The notes under the pieces: generated by a model
Told to the model about the DNA's origin: nothing
The model's input: the letters and a program-made list of their open reading frames with translations, nothing else
The model's database searches: none
Source: Glebionis coronaria
Taxonomy: Eukaryota; Streptophyta; Magnoliopsida; Asterales; Asteraceae
DNA length: 64,000 nucleotides
Assembly: GCA_025667525.1 (NCBI GenBank)
Contig: CM046877.1
Coordinates: 294,248,364 to 294,312,363, forward strand
Direction of reading: 5' to 3'
Position numbers and translations under genes: made by a program
Shown here: positions 48,146-58,930 of the stretch, piece after piece
How the letters are laid out: the number at the start of each line of letters is the position of its first letter
How positions within the stretch are numbered: the first letter of the stretch is position 1

Positions 48146-49816
48146 ATGCCACCTAGGAGAATGACAAATGATGCCATTGCAAGGCTAGTTGCTGAGGAGG
48201 TAGCGAAAGCATTAGTTGCGGATAGAGCTGTGCGTGTTAACACTGAAGGAGCAGGTGGCTCTGGAGGTGCGGGTGCTGAAGGTGAAGGTGAACCTGCGGG
48301 ACCAGAAGCTGTTGGGGCAGGTGTAGCTGAGAATCCTGCAGATGAGGTTGCTCCGGCTACTACTGCGGTTAAAGAATGTACTTTTGCTGGATACATGAAG
48401 TGTGGACCTACTATATTACAAGGAACTGGTAGAGCACTGGAATTATTCAGGTGGATTGAGAAAACAGAAACAACATTTGAGATTAGTGATTGCTCAAAAA
48501 GGAACAAGGTTAAGTTCGCAGTTGCTACTTTTAAGGATCGAGCTTTAAGCTGGTGGAAGACTCAAGTTGCTACAGTGGGTTTAGAAGCTGCAAATAGGAA
48601 ATCTTGGGATGAAATTAAAAGGTTGTTGAAAGAAGAGTTCTATCCACAAGAAGAGTTATCTGCTTTGGAGGATGAGTTGAGGCACCTGAAGCTGAAAGAT
48701 AACAACATTGCTACATATACTAGCCGATTCAATGAGTTGGTTTTGTTGTGTCCAGATGCTTTTGCTACTGAGAAGAAAAAGATGGACCAATACATCAAAG
48801 GGCTGCCTGGGTACATTAAAGGTGAGACGACTTCATCTCGACCCAAGAACTTTGTTGAGACTGTAAGAATGGCTCATACACTCATGGGGCAGAAGGTTCA
48901 AGATAGGGCTGAGAGAGCTACTGAGGGTAGTAAAAGGAAATGGGAGAATTCGCATAGTGGTAATCAAGGTAGTAACCGCCATAGGCAGTACAATCAGAAG
49001 AGAAATGATGGGGCTAGAGCTGCAACTAACAAGAATGATAAGGCTGATCATGGGGGACCAGCTCAGAAATGCAGGAGCTGTGGTGCTTGTCACTTTGGTG
49101 ATTCTCCACCGAGGTGCACTAAATGTGGAAAGGTTGGTCATGTTATGGAGAAATGTAAGACAAGGGTTCCTGCTACTGGAGTGAATGCTATTCCGATCAG
49201 GACTTGTTTTGAATGTGGAGAACGTGATCATCTTCGTCCTCAATGTCCGAAGTGGAAGAACAAGAAAGCAGGTGAAGCTGCTGGGGCAGTTTATGTTGTT
49301 AAGTATGCTGATCAAGCACAAGGTCCAAATGTGGTGACGGGTACGTTCTTACTCAACCATCGTTATGCTAGTGTGTTGTTTGACTCAGGATCTGATAGGA
49401 GCTTTATAAGCACTTCCTTTAGTCGTTTAATTGATGTTGAGCCAACAAGCCTAAATGCTAGTTATGAGGTCGAGTTAGCTGATGGACAATTAGTTAGTAC
49501 TACCACTATATTTAAGAAGTGTCCTTTGAAATTAGCAAATCATTTGTTTGAAATTGATTTGATGCCGATTGAGTTGGGTTCGTTTGATGTGATTGTTGGT
49601 ATGGATTGGTTGGTTGCTCATGATGCGGTAATTGTATGTGGGGAGAAAGTTGTTCACATACCGGTTAAGGGTAAGGTGTTAGTAGTTAAAGGTGATGTCG
49701 GTAGATCTCGTCTGACGGTGATATCTTGTATCAAGGCGAGGAAATATGTAGAAAGAGGTTGTCACCTGTTCTTGGCTCAAGTAGTGGAGAAAGAACTATC
49801 GGTTAGGCGTGTGTAG
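48146..49816 (+). pseudogene. gag: Gag-protease of element G
   Basis: The frame starts MPPRRMTND at the first ATG after the leader, the usual start for this lineage. The gag domain is about residues 75-235 (RALSWWKTQVATVG, LKEEFYPQEELSALEDE, YIKGLPGYIKGE). Zinc-binding region: a non-canonical CRSCGACHFGDSPPRC (about 309) overlapping a canonical CTKCGKVGHVMEKC (about 324), and a second canonical CFECGERDHLRPQC (about 354). The aspartic protease begins about 395 with the active site FDSGSDRSFIS (about 412) and a VIVGMDWL block. It ends at TAG (49814-49816) after SVRRV, in frame with pol, where a Gln or Glu codon is expected. Gag and protease look functional; only the junction to pol is blocked. 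Confidence 0.9.
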
Positions 49817-52078
49817 GATGTTCCGGTTATTCGTGATTTTCCTAAAGTATTTCCCGATGACTTGCCAGGGCTTCCGCCTCAGCGAGAAGTCGAATTCAAG
49901 ATTGATCTAGTGCCGGGAGCTGCACCGGTGGCACGTGCACCTTATCGTTTGGCACTGTCTGAGATGAAGGAGTTGGCAGATCAGTTGAAGGAGTCAATGG
50001 AGAAGGGGTTCATTAGACCAAGTTCGTCATCTTGGGGAGCTCCAGTATTGTTCGTGAAGAAGAAGGACGGATCGTTCAGAATGTGCATAGACTACCGAGA
50101 GTTGAACAAGTTAACTATTAAAAATCGTTATCCACTTCCTAGGATCGATGATTTGTTCGATCAACTTCAAGGTTCGTGTGTGTACTCGAAGATCGACTTG
50201 AGGTCGGGTTATCATCAACTTCGTGTTAAAGAGGAGGATATACCTATTACAGCTTTTCGGACGCGTTATGGACACTTTGAATTTCAAGTGATGCCGTTTG
50301 GGTTAACTAACGCACCTGCGGTATTCATGGACTTAATGAATCGTGTGTGTAAACCATACCTCGACAAGTTTGTGATTGTATTTATCGACGATATCCTGAT
50401 TTATTCCAAAAGTCGGGAGGAGCATGAAGGTAATTTGAAGATTATTTTGGAGTTGTTGAAGAAGGAGAAGTTGTATGCGAAATTCTCCAAGTGTGATTTT
50501 TGGTTGGATTTAGTCCAATTACTTGGGCACGTGATCGATAGTAGCGGTGTTCATGTTGATCCTTCCAAAATTGAAGCTATTAGAGATTGGGATAGGCCTA
50601 CGACCCCGACTGAAGTTAGACAATTCCTGGGATTAGCTGGGTACTACCGACGATTCATAGAAGGGTTCTCTCTAATTTCTAAACCTCTTACTAGACTTAC
50701 CGAGAAAAACAAGAAGTATGAGTGGGGTTCAGAAGAAGAAGAAGCATTCCAAACTTTGAAGCGGAAGCTGTGTTCTGCACCAATTTTGGCTTTGCCCGAC
50801 GGAGCTGAAGACTTTGTGGTATATTGTGACGCATCACGTAAGGGTTTTGGTGTTGTGTTGAGGCAAAGGGAGAAAGTGATCGCGTATGCATCTCATCAAT
50901 TGAGGAAGCATGAGGAGAAATATACTACACATGATTTGGAATTAGGAGCTGTTGTCTTTGCTCTTAGACTTTGGAGACACTATCTCTACGGTACAAAGAG
51001 TGTGGTATATACCGATCATAAAAGCCTGCAACATATTTTGTATCAGAAGGAGCTCAATATGAGGCAAAGAAGATGGGTAGAATTGTTGAGTGATTATGAC
51101 ATTCAAATCTGCTACCATCCCGGCAAGGCGAATGTAGTTGCCGACGCACTTAGTAGGAAGGACAGAGAAATAACCAAAAGGGTTAGAGCTTTAGCTATGA
51201 AAACTTATTCTGATTTATCTAATCGAATACTTAAAGCTCAAATTACGGCGATGAAGGAAGAGAATGTGAGAGATGAATACTTGGGTAGAAGGATGACACC
51301 TATATTTGAAATTCGTGATGACGGAATTTGGTATTTCGAGAATCGTGTGTGGTTACCGGTGTATGGAGGACTGAGAGATCTAGTTATGCACGAATCTCAT
51401 AAGTCTAAATATTCGATTCACCCAGGATCGGATAAAATGTACCAAGACTTGAAGAAATGTTACTGGTGGCCGAATATGAAGGCTAACATTGCTACTTATG
51501 TTAGTAAATGTTTGACGTGTGCTAAGGTGAAGTTTGAGCACAAGAGACCTTCGGGTTTACTGCAACAACCTGAAGTTCCAGAATGGAAATGGGAGAAGAT
51601 CACTATGGACTTTGTTTCGGGACTTCCGAGGACTTCTAGTGGTTATGATACGATTTGGGTGATTGTTGATCGGTTGACTAAGTCGGCTCATTTCTTGCCG
51701 ATAAAGAAAACTGATGACTTAGACAAACTTACTCGGTTGTATTTGAAGGAAGTTGTTTGTAGACATGGAGTTCCTTTGTCAATTATTTCTGATCGAGATA
51801 GTCGGTTCACATCTGAGTTTTGGAAATCGCTTCAGCGAGCGCTGGGGACTCAGTTGGATATGAGCACTGCGTATCATCCGGAATCGGACGGACAAAGTGA
51901 GAGGACTATTCAGACCTTGGAGGATATGTTACGAGCGTGTGTAATGGACTTTGGAGGTAGTTGGGATCGACACTTACCTTTGGTGGAGTTCTCATACAAC
52001 AACAGTTATCATGCAAGTATTAAGGTTGCGCCTTTTGAAGCACTTTACGGGCGAAAGTGTAGATCACCAGTTGGTTGA
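49817..52078 (+). pseudogene. pol: Reverse transcriptase, RNase H and integrase of element G
   Basis: The frame is the direct continuation of gag after one stop codon. RT begins at [18 protein letters not shown] and contains [18 protein letters not shown], the catalytic Asp in [11 protein letters not shown] and the FIDDILIYS box. RNase H runs from [14 protein letters not shown] to ADALSRKD. Integrase has the zinc region ([18 protein letters not shown]), then catalytic MDFVSG, SDRDSRF and the Glu in [11 protein letters not shown]. It stops at TGA (52076-52078) after CRSPVG, where a Trp is expected (one G to A change). All catalytic residues that I can check are kept. Confidence 0.9.
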
Positions 52079-52429
52079 TGTGAAGTTGGAGAAAGTCAGT
52101 TGACGAGTCCTGAATTGATTAGAGAAACGACTGAGAAGATCGTGCAAATCAAGAATCGTTTATTAACAGCTCGTAGTAGGCAGAAGAGTTATGCGGATAA
52201 GAGGAGAAAACCATTGGAGTTTGATATTGGCGATATGGTTATGTTGAAAGTATCACCTTGGAAAGGAGTAATTCGATTTGGCAAGCGAGGAAAGCTTAGT
52301 CCACGTTATATTGGTCCATTCAAGATTATTGATCGAGTTGGTCCTGTGGCATATAAGTTGGAATTGCCAGAGAAGTTAAGTGCTATTCACAATACTTTTC
52401 ACGTTTTTTTAATCTTAAGAGGTGTTTAG
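52079..52429 (+). pseudogene. Integrase C-terminal region of element G
   Basis: It is in frame with pol after the TGA. It starts [14 protein letters not shown] and contains the basic [29 protein letters not shown] block and [18 protein letters not shown], the GPY/F module. At NTFHV the frame is lost in a run of seven T (52404-52410): two extra bases, or loss of one with a missing codon, give a false end at 52429. Confidence 0.88.
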
Positions 52430-52644
52430 CGGACGAGAATTTGATAATTCCACTTGAGGAGATTCAACTGGACGACAAGCTGCATTTTATTGAAGAACCG
52501 GTGGAGATTATGGATCGAGAGGTGAAACGACTTAAGCAAAGTCGGATCCCGATAGTGAAAGTGCGATGGAATTCCCGACGTGGACCCGAATACACTTGGG
52601 AGCGAGAGGACTATTCAAAAGCAAGTATCCACATTTATTCGTAG
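52430..52644 (+). pseudogene. Chromodomain of element G
   Basis: The correct frame resumes right after the T-run and is open to 52644. IIPLEEIQLDDKLHFIEEPVEI is the linker before the chromodomain; VKVRWNSRRGPEYTWERED is the chromodomain core with its Trp residues, followed by a short tail and TAG. Chromodomains of chromoviruses direct integration to histone-marked heterochromatin. The domain looks intact but is out of frame with integrase. Confidence 0.88.
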
Positions 52645-52688
52645 ACGGACCTAAGGAGAAGTAAGCCCCTGGACGGTGCTCTCCTAAG

Positions 52689-52698
52689 GTGGTGAGGA
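52689..52698 (+). promoter_or_regulatory. Polypurine tract of element G
   Basis: GTGGTGAGGA directly precedes the right LTR. It is shorter and less pure than most, so the call rests on position. Confidence 0.6.
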
Positions 52699-55251
52699 TG
52701 TAAAACCCACAAAATAAGGTCATTATTTAATTCTTACTTTTCAAATATTTTTGAAGTATTTTATAACCTTAAATATTATTCTGTTTAACGGTTTAAGTTG
52801 AAATCGATATTAAATATTTTATTTTAATATTTTGACGAGCAACGAGGACTACTAGTGATCGCGATACCGACGGATGCCCATAATTTTATATTTCATTATC
52901 GATCGTTTCGATATTTAATAATTTCGACGATATCGTTTTAATTACGTATCGAGTCTTTATATTATTATTTTTCGTGTGCGTTTAAACTTTTAAGTATTTT
53001 TACGAAACCCGAGTCCCGTAAATATTTTCAAAATTGACTAGTAATTATTTCCCACTTTTAACTAACTATTTACAATTTTTAGCCAAACTTTTGCCAAATT
53101 GCAATTTGGTCCCTACCCCACTAAATAAAAATTTAAAATAAACACACACACTTTATTTTTTTACTTCTAAAAATCCACCAATCCTCTCTTTCTTCTTCCT
53201 TTTGCCGAAACTCCACCCAACCCCCCAAACCCATACAATTTTCAAATTATCTTGAGTTTGAGGTTGATTCAAGCTAAACCAAGCATAGATCCATCTCTAT
53301 TTTTGATCAAGGATCACATAGGTATAAAAATTTTACACATGCAAGCACTTTTTATTTTCTTGATGTTGGTAGGTGGAAGCCATGGTTATGCATGGTGTTT
53401 TTAGCATGATCCATGGTGGTTCTTGCTAGAAATCTTGTTAAAAACTATATTTTGATCCAAAGATTTTTATTTTTGTTATGGTGGATGTATGATGATATTA
53501 GAGTATAGGAATGATCATTTCTATGGTTGGCTTTGGTCAAAAAGTTTATTTTGTACAAGATTTTGGTACCCCTTTTATAGCAGTAAGTAAACTGAAAAAT
53601 CCGAATTTTTATGTTTTGAAAATGACTTAACTTATAGCCTAGGGTTGTAGATAATTTCCTTAGCTTCGATTTGATATAAGGTAGATCTTCTAGCTCAAAA
53701 CGAGCGCGAAGTTATGATGTTTTGAATGATCGTGTACCGGGAGACGAGTATCGGCACTACATATAGTTGTTGTCGATATTTGGATCGAATCTCGGGGACT
53801 CTAAATGGATGTTTTAAAATGTGTAACCTACTGATAATGAGGTATTTATTTATTAGGTTGAGTTTACTTTAAAACCCGAGTGTCGGTTTTGTAAACGGAG
53901 TCGTTTAAATAAGTTAAAACGGTTGTATGAAAAATTAACGTAAATCTGTCCGGATTTTGTGGTTTGAAAACGAGTCGAGTAAAGGACTTTAAAAGTAATT
54001 TCATTTGATAAACTTGTAGGAGGACTTTCTATATATAGTAAGTTAGTTTACCGAGTCGTTTCATAAACGGTTGACAAGTTTAAAAGGGGTAAATAAGCTA
54101 GTACATGTAGTATGTACCGGCGGATTTTGTTAAAAGTATAAAATGGTAAAGTAAATGAGTAGTAAAGTATAATGAAGTTATTTATATCGTTTACTCTCGA
54201 GTGTATTGTAGTTTTATGAGTTCGAGTTTGATTTTGTTATGTATGAATTATTTCTCGAGTATATTATTAATATCCGCACCTTAAATGCTAGGTTGCGGTT
54301 GTCGTGTTTATCAGGCATCTACTATCGTCGGCGGTCGTCTTCAACTACTATAAGTACTAAGGTGAGTCTATAGCCTCGTTTGAGCTCATTCAAATATTTT
54401 AAAACCCGCGAGGGGGAATACATGTTTTGTAAACTTAGAACACAAGATTTTTATGGTATGCTTGTCCCTTTATGAATGGACCCGTGGTTGCCTTTAAATT
54501 GCATTAAGTGATTGCCTTTGTTAAAGCCTCAATTATGGACCGTTAATTAACCTATGATGGGTTAACCGCTAGTACAATTAATAGATCTATGGGGGAAGCC
54601 GCCCCGGTTCAGTTTTTGTGGACTTGTCATAGAAGCTTAGGCCCGACCTCCACACTGTTTGAACATATTGTATTGAGAAGTCAGGTATACGGCAATGTAC
54701 CAATAATCTGGAGGTAACCGACAATTAATATATCTCCTGTCTTATCAGACCTCTAAAGAGAGTGTCTAAGGGCTCGGTTCCATGAGCTTATTGCAATTTA
54801 TGCTATATACAATTATTATTGTTGATGCAAATTATTATTTGATGCTTGTTGCCTTCAAGTATGCCACAAACTTAAAATTCTTGTTTGTGTTCAAAATGAT
54901 TATATAAACCTATAGATTCACTCGGCATTTTTGCTGATGATTTTCTCACATGTATTTCAGGTAATCAGGAAGGGTGAAGCTTGGAAGCCACGGGAATGAA
55001 TGTTGTGCACTACTTTGCAATATAAACTCTTTGAATATTTGTCGTTCCTTTTGTTCAAAACAATTTAAATCTTTTGTTTTGGTTGTACTTTGGTTACGAT
55101 GTCTTGGGACTACGCTACTCTGATAAATGTTTTAGGAACGATAAATCTAAAACGTCTCTTTTTGAGTCGTTCTTTATAAATTATGTGTTGTAGTATCATT
55201 GTTTAGCACCCAAAGATGTATTCCGCTGCGTGTAAATTTGAGGGTGTTAAA
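52699..55251 (+). repeat. 3' LTR of element G
   Basis: It is the partner of 44882-47447. It lacks a 14-bp segment present in the left LTR near 45660 and differs at scattered single positions. Confidence 0.92.
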
Positions 55252-55557
55252 TTTTCAAATTTCAAATTTTCAAATAATTATTTAAAAAAACATTTTCTTA
55301 AAACGAAAGTTTAATAAAAAACTTGTCACATTTAATAAAAGTGAGTTTTAAGAAAAGATTAAATCCTTGAGCACTTAATTAGGATGAGTACTTGTTTGTT
55401 CATACCTTAAGTGATAATGGTTGAAATGAAAAATACTTGAACTCAAGAATTCGTTTTTCGTTGTTTTTGTAAATGCTTGTTTTTACATATTGTCGTAATC
55501 AAAACAAAGAGAGACCAAAAAATGCAAGTAACGTTTTTAGGCATTGTTTCATTAGCA
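55252..55557 (-). repeat. 3' LTR of copia element E, segment 1 of 3
   Basis: On the - strand the LTR begins TGCTAATGAAAC at 55557, directly after a polypurine tract. It is cut at 55252 by G. The three pieces together give about 1.2 kb, a normal Sirevirus LTR length. Confidence 0.65.
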
Positions 55558-55740
55558 ATCTCCCCCTTTTTGATTCCGACAATACATATACTTAATCACG
55601 TAATAAAACAAGATTTTCGAAGACGAGTATTCCCCCCCCCCCCCCCCCTTTGGTGAAGCAAAAAGGTTGCAAAAGTCTTTGAAGAAGAAAAGAACAGGAC
55701 TTTGCAAATGCTCCCCCTTGGTGCTTACTCCCCCTTGCTT
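55558..55740 (-). promoter_or_regulatory. Cluster of polypurine tracts of element E
   Basis: On the - strand AAAAAGGGGGAGAT (55558-55571) abuts the LTR. Upstream are further purine runs: a 17-G run (55632-55648) and two AAGGGGGAG tracts (55711-55718, 55729-55736). Multiple polypurine tracts before the 3' LTR are a known Sirevirus trait. Confidence 0.65.
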
Positions 55741-56025
55741 GGGGAACCAATGAATCGATATATGGTGACAAGCTACATAGAAGGGTGTAGTAGAGAAGAG
55801 ACACCCAACAAGATATAGCAAAGGTCATAACAAAAAAAGAGATGAAACAAAAGATCCAAGATAAGTCATGTTAAAAGGATACATGATAAAAGATGTAAGG
55901 AAATAAATCATACAAAGATGAATGAGACACACACAAGCCAAAAGAAAAGCATAAATCTAATCCTAGTTAAACTAGAACTCTAAGATTTTCTTGAACTAGA
56001 TGTCTTGAAGATAAGCAACCAATGC

Positions 56026-56385
56026 TTAGATAAAAGACAAGGTAGTGGCGGAAGGAGGTGGTGGTGGCTTGGTAGAGATCTCATAGTCATAGTGAAGAGG
56101 AGGTTTGACTAAGAGTCTCTTGATGTAATTCAATTCTTCATAGATATGAGCCATAGAAAGATGTTGATATTGACAACAATGACAATATGTTCCATGATGC
56201 ATGACATTATCATGTAAAGGAGGAAGAACACTAAAGGCTAGTGGTGGAACATAAGAAGTTCCACAATCAACATTCTTAGAAGAAGAAGAACATATGTGAT
56301 TTAGAGTGTTCTTAGATGAATTGGGATTGAAAGCAATTGGAGAAAATGGAGGAGAATCAAAGCTTTCATTTGTGGAATAAGACAT
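56026..56385 (-). CDS. Small accessory ORF between pol and 3' LTR of element E (unknown)
   Basis: The 119-residue frame starts MSYSTNESFDSPPFSP and ends PPPPPSATTLSFI. It is Ser/Pro-rich at both ends, with a CHCCQYQH cluster around residue 68 and a short amphipathic stretch, HIYEELNYIKRLLVKPPL. No signal peptide or membrane segment is visible. It lies where some Sireviruses carry an env-like ORF, but nothing in the sequence shows an envelope protein. It is uninterrupted although pol of the same element has three stops. I do not recognise it; it could be a chance frame. Confidence 0.4.
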   Translation of the reverse strand: MSYSTNESFDSPPFSPIAFNPNSSKNTLNHICSSSSKNVDCGTSYVPPLAFSVLPPLHDNVMHHGTYCHCCQYQHLSMAHIYEELNYIKRLLVKPPLHYDYEISTKPPPPPSATTLSFI

Positions 56386-56640
56386 TTTGATTTGAGGAAG
56401 GATGAAAAATGTTTAAGGTTAAATAGAGATAGCCCAAGATATTTTAGGGGTGGCCAAAGGATTGAAACAAATATTCCAAAAAGTGTTGGAGCAATTTTGG
56501 AGTTTTTTCAGGAATACCCGAAAAAGAAGTTATTGGGCGCGGTTCTTTCCCTCCATAGGCGGTTCATTATCACTAGGGAATCGCGGTTTCAATAGAGAAC
56601 CGCCAACAGTGGGTCGAATTTGGTGATGAGGAAGATTTTC
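56386..56640 (-). promoter_or_regulatory. LTR-like promoter module upstream of the accessory ORF of E
   Basis: In sense order, GGCGGTTCTCTATTG (near 56612), a GATAATGAACCGCC core and GAACCGCG (near 56535-56545) occur in the same order and spacing as in U3 of LTR E (44711-44770). About 100 bp further come a weak TATA-like CTATTTAACC and the ATG at 56385. It may be an old partial duplication of the LTR promoter. Confidence 0.35.
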
Positions 56641-57084
56641 CAATTCAACTAATCCTATTTTCTAGTCTAACTAATCATGGAGATATGCTTAGAAGCAAAG
56701 ATAGACATAGAAAACACACAAGAACTCACTAAACAAGGTTTTGACCAAAATACATGGATTTTAAAGAAAATCGATGTAGGAGGTGTGTAGAACTAGACGA
56801 AAATTCATGACACAATGATCCTTCATAGTTCTCTTTTGTTCTTTCTATATTTGAGAGACCCATACATATGAATTATGTAAGCTCATTATGAATAGCAAGA
56901 AGCTATGAAAAACGTTTTTAGATTTAATTAACAATGCAAAAACACTTCTCGACCATTTTTGAAAGAAGTTAGAGAATTTTGAAAAAGAGAAGAGAATATT
57001 TTCAAAAAGAGTTTGTGATACCCAAAAGCTCAAAGAAAGAAAAGACTCAAAAGAGAAAAAGACTCGATTAAATAAAATGCATAA
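56641..57084 (-). other. Non-coding spacer of element E
   Basis: The AT-rich stretch between the end of pol and the module above contains no gene that I can support. Confidence 0.5.
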
Positions 57085-57990
57085 TTAAGGAATATGTTCC
57101 ATTAAACCTAGACCTAGACGCAAGTAATTAAAAGGTTCCCTCTTAAGTGGCTTAGTGAAGATGTCCGTTAAGTATTCTACTGAGGTTACCTTCTCAATCG
57201 AAATGTTCCCCTTTTGAACATTATCCCTAAGAAAATGGTGGCGAATTTGTATGTGCTTAGTTCGCGAATGTTGCACGAGATTCTTGCTAAGGTCTATTGC
57301 ACCCTTGTTGTCGCACATGATGGTAACATCATCAAGATAAATCCCGTAATCAACAAGTGCTTGCTTCATCTATAGAGCTTGTTTACAAGCTTTACCATCA
57401 CTCACATACTCGGCTTTCGCGGTAGATATAGCAAGAGCGGTTTGTTTCTTGGAGAACTAAGAAGTTAAACAACAACCCATGAAGGTACAAACTCCACTAG
57501 TGATCTTCCGGTCCACATAGTCTCCCGCATGATCCGAGTCCGCATGATCCGAGTCCGCGTAGACAATGGTTTCTACGTCGTTCCCTTTAGGATACCATAA
57601 TCCTAAATGTGTAGTGCCCTTAATGTATCAGAAGATACGCTTAATTGCTTCAAGGTGAGAGGTTTTGGGAGCCTCTTGGAAGCGAGCACAAAGGCAAACA
57701 CTAAACATGATATCCGGTCGACTTGCCATTAGGTACAACAAATTACCAATCATACCTCTATATTTGGTGTTGTCTACCGACTCACAGTCATCATCTACGG
57801 TGTGTTTAGTATCCGAGGCCATAGGGGTCTTCATTGGTCTAGAATCTTCTAATCCAAATTTCTTTAGCATATCTTTAACATACTTGGATTGATTAAAGAA
57901 AAACCATCGTCCATTTTTTATTTGGAGTCCTTAAGTTCTCCCATCATACTCATTTCAAACTCTTTTGGAGATACGTTTTTCCAAAGAAAG
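57085..57990 (-). pseudogene. pol: Reverse transcriptase end and RNase H of copia element E
   Basis: The - strand frame runs from about 57990 (KEFEMSMMGEL, RT thumb region) through NQSKYVKDMLKKFG and LLYLMASRPDIMFSVCLCARFQ to the RNase H segment (YADSDHAGDYVDRK, TAKAEYVSDGKACKQAL, CDNKGAIDLSKN, SRTKHIQIRHHFLRD) and a stop after MEHIP. Three in-frame stops occur: TGA 57628-57630 (Arg expected), TAG 57457-57459 and TAG 57370-57372 (Trp expected at both). A 15-bp tandem duplication repeats ADSDH. Between MMGEL and NQSKY part of the RT is deleted. The 5' three-quarters of pol is missing at the junction with H. Confidence 0.82.
57526..57555 (-). repeat. 15-bp tandem duplication in RNase H of E
   Basis: CGCATGATCCGAGTC occurs twice in a row (57526-57540, 57541-57555). 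It adds five residues in frame within the conserved YADSDHAGD motif, which contains a catalytic Asp. Confidence 0.85.
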
Positions 57991-58065
57991 TCTCGGTCAC
58001 ATCATGGTTAGCATAGATCTTGAGCTATAGACTATTTAGGACATTGTAACTTGGACTGACCTCCC

Positions 58066-58077
58066 TTAGGGGGAGAT
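58066..58077 (+). promoter_or_regulatory. Polypurine tract left of LTR H
   Basis: AGGGGGAGAT followed by CGTTGGAAATAC is the usual copia junction GGGGGAGAT-TGTTGG with one T to C change at the LTR start. A tract here is expected before a 3' LTR, yet a primer site follows on the right. Confidence 0.65.
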
Positions 58078-58378
58078 CGTTGGAAATACGTTTTTACGTA
58101 TTTAGGAAGGATCGGTCACTCCAACGATATATACGTAGTATGGGCTCGTGATCCAATATGTAACAATATAACCCATGAAGCCCACATGTAGGGTGGGCTA
58201 TATAAACCCCCTCCTAGCATGTTAGGAGGGGTTGGTTCACACATTACACACACTTCTAATCTAATATTTTCTATTTTCTCTCCAACCTCTCTCTACTTTC
58301 TCTCTATATATCTTCATCTATCTCTCTCTAATAATCATCTCCATAGTTAGATAGTCCAAGGATTACGATAAATTGTCA
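58078..58378 (+). repeat. LTR of element H (301 bp)
   Basis: It starts (C/T)GTTGGAAATACG and ends AATTGTCA. It contains the TATA box CTATATAAACC (58198-58207), a pyrimidine-rich R/U5 (CTCTCTCTAC-type tracts), and a GGAGGGG/CCCCTCC inverted repeat beside the TATA box. Confidence 0.7.
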
Positions 58379-58380
58379 AT

Positions 58381-58394
58381 TGGTATCAAGAGCC
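58381..58394 (+). promoter_or_regulatory. Primer binding site of element H (tRNA-Met type)
   Basis: TGGTATCAAGAGCC lies 2 nt after the LTR. It matches the initiator-Met site with one inserted A. Confidence 0.8.
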
Positions 58395-58638
58395 ATGGGA
58401 TGATTATTTTATTTTTGTGTTTGTGTTCTTGATTCATACGCCTATTTTGATCCAAATACATTCAAACCAAAAATTTTTTGTGTTTTTTATGGTTTTTTCT
58501 TGATACTAATCTTCTATATAGTTGTAGTAGAGATTTGGTATATTTACTTTGGCTAAAAACACAAAATTTTTGGGTGTTTTGATCATTTTTTGGATTCAAA
58601 TCTCGAATTGGTTGAGTTTTGTGCGAGAAAAGTGGGTA

Positions 58639-58930
58639 ATATTCCGACAGAAACCATGAAAAGGGTTTAGGTATTCCGACAGCTTCCATCGGGAAAGGGT
58701 TTACACATTCCGATCGTTATTCCGACGGGTATTCCGATAGTGGTATTCTGACAGCTTATTCTGAAGGGTATTCCGATAGAGGTATTCCGACAGGTCATTC
58801 CGACGGGTATTCCGATAGTGGTATTCCGACAGCTTATTCCAACAGGTATTCGAATCCACATTCCAACAGACTTTCCGATAGGACATTCCGATGGTTATTC
58901 TGACGGATCAAATTTGGGGATTCCGATACA
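58639..58930 (+). repeat. ATTCCGA motif array in the leader of H
   Basis: About 13 exact ATTCCGA copies plus variants (ATTCTGA, ATTCCAA) recur every 14-17 bp, with spacers such as CAGGT, CGGGT, TAGTGGT and CAGCTT. The reverse strand reads as a repetitive open frame (58667-58861), which I treat as a by-product. The heptamer is the reverse complement of the TCGGAAT found in LTR D. Confidence 0.8.

Larger units (their letters stand above)
44882..55251 (+). mobile_element. Element G: Tekay-type chromovirus inserted in E
   Basis: The 10.4-kb element has LTRs of about 2566 and 2553 bp, an initiator-Met-type primer site, gag-protease, RT, RNase H, integrase and a chromodomain in the order of Tekay/Del elements. 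LTRs start TGTAAAACCC and end GGTGTTAAA and are about 98-98.5% identical by eye, with a 14-bp gap in the right one. Flanks are TTTTT on the left (44877-44881) and TTTTC on the right (55252-55256), an imperfect target duplication. Two nonsense codons and one frameshift interrupt an otherwise complete gag-pol. Confidence 0.93.

Noticed and set aside
55552..55828. Gly-rich open frames near the poly-C tract
   Set aside because: They arise from the C-run and polypurine tracts next to the E LTR.
58667..58861. Repetitive protein on the - strand of the ATTCCGA array
   Set aside because: The repetitive frame is a by-product of the DNA repeats; no start context or family.
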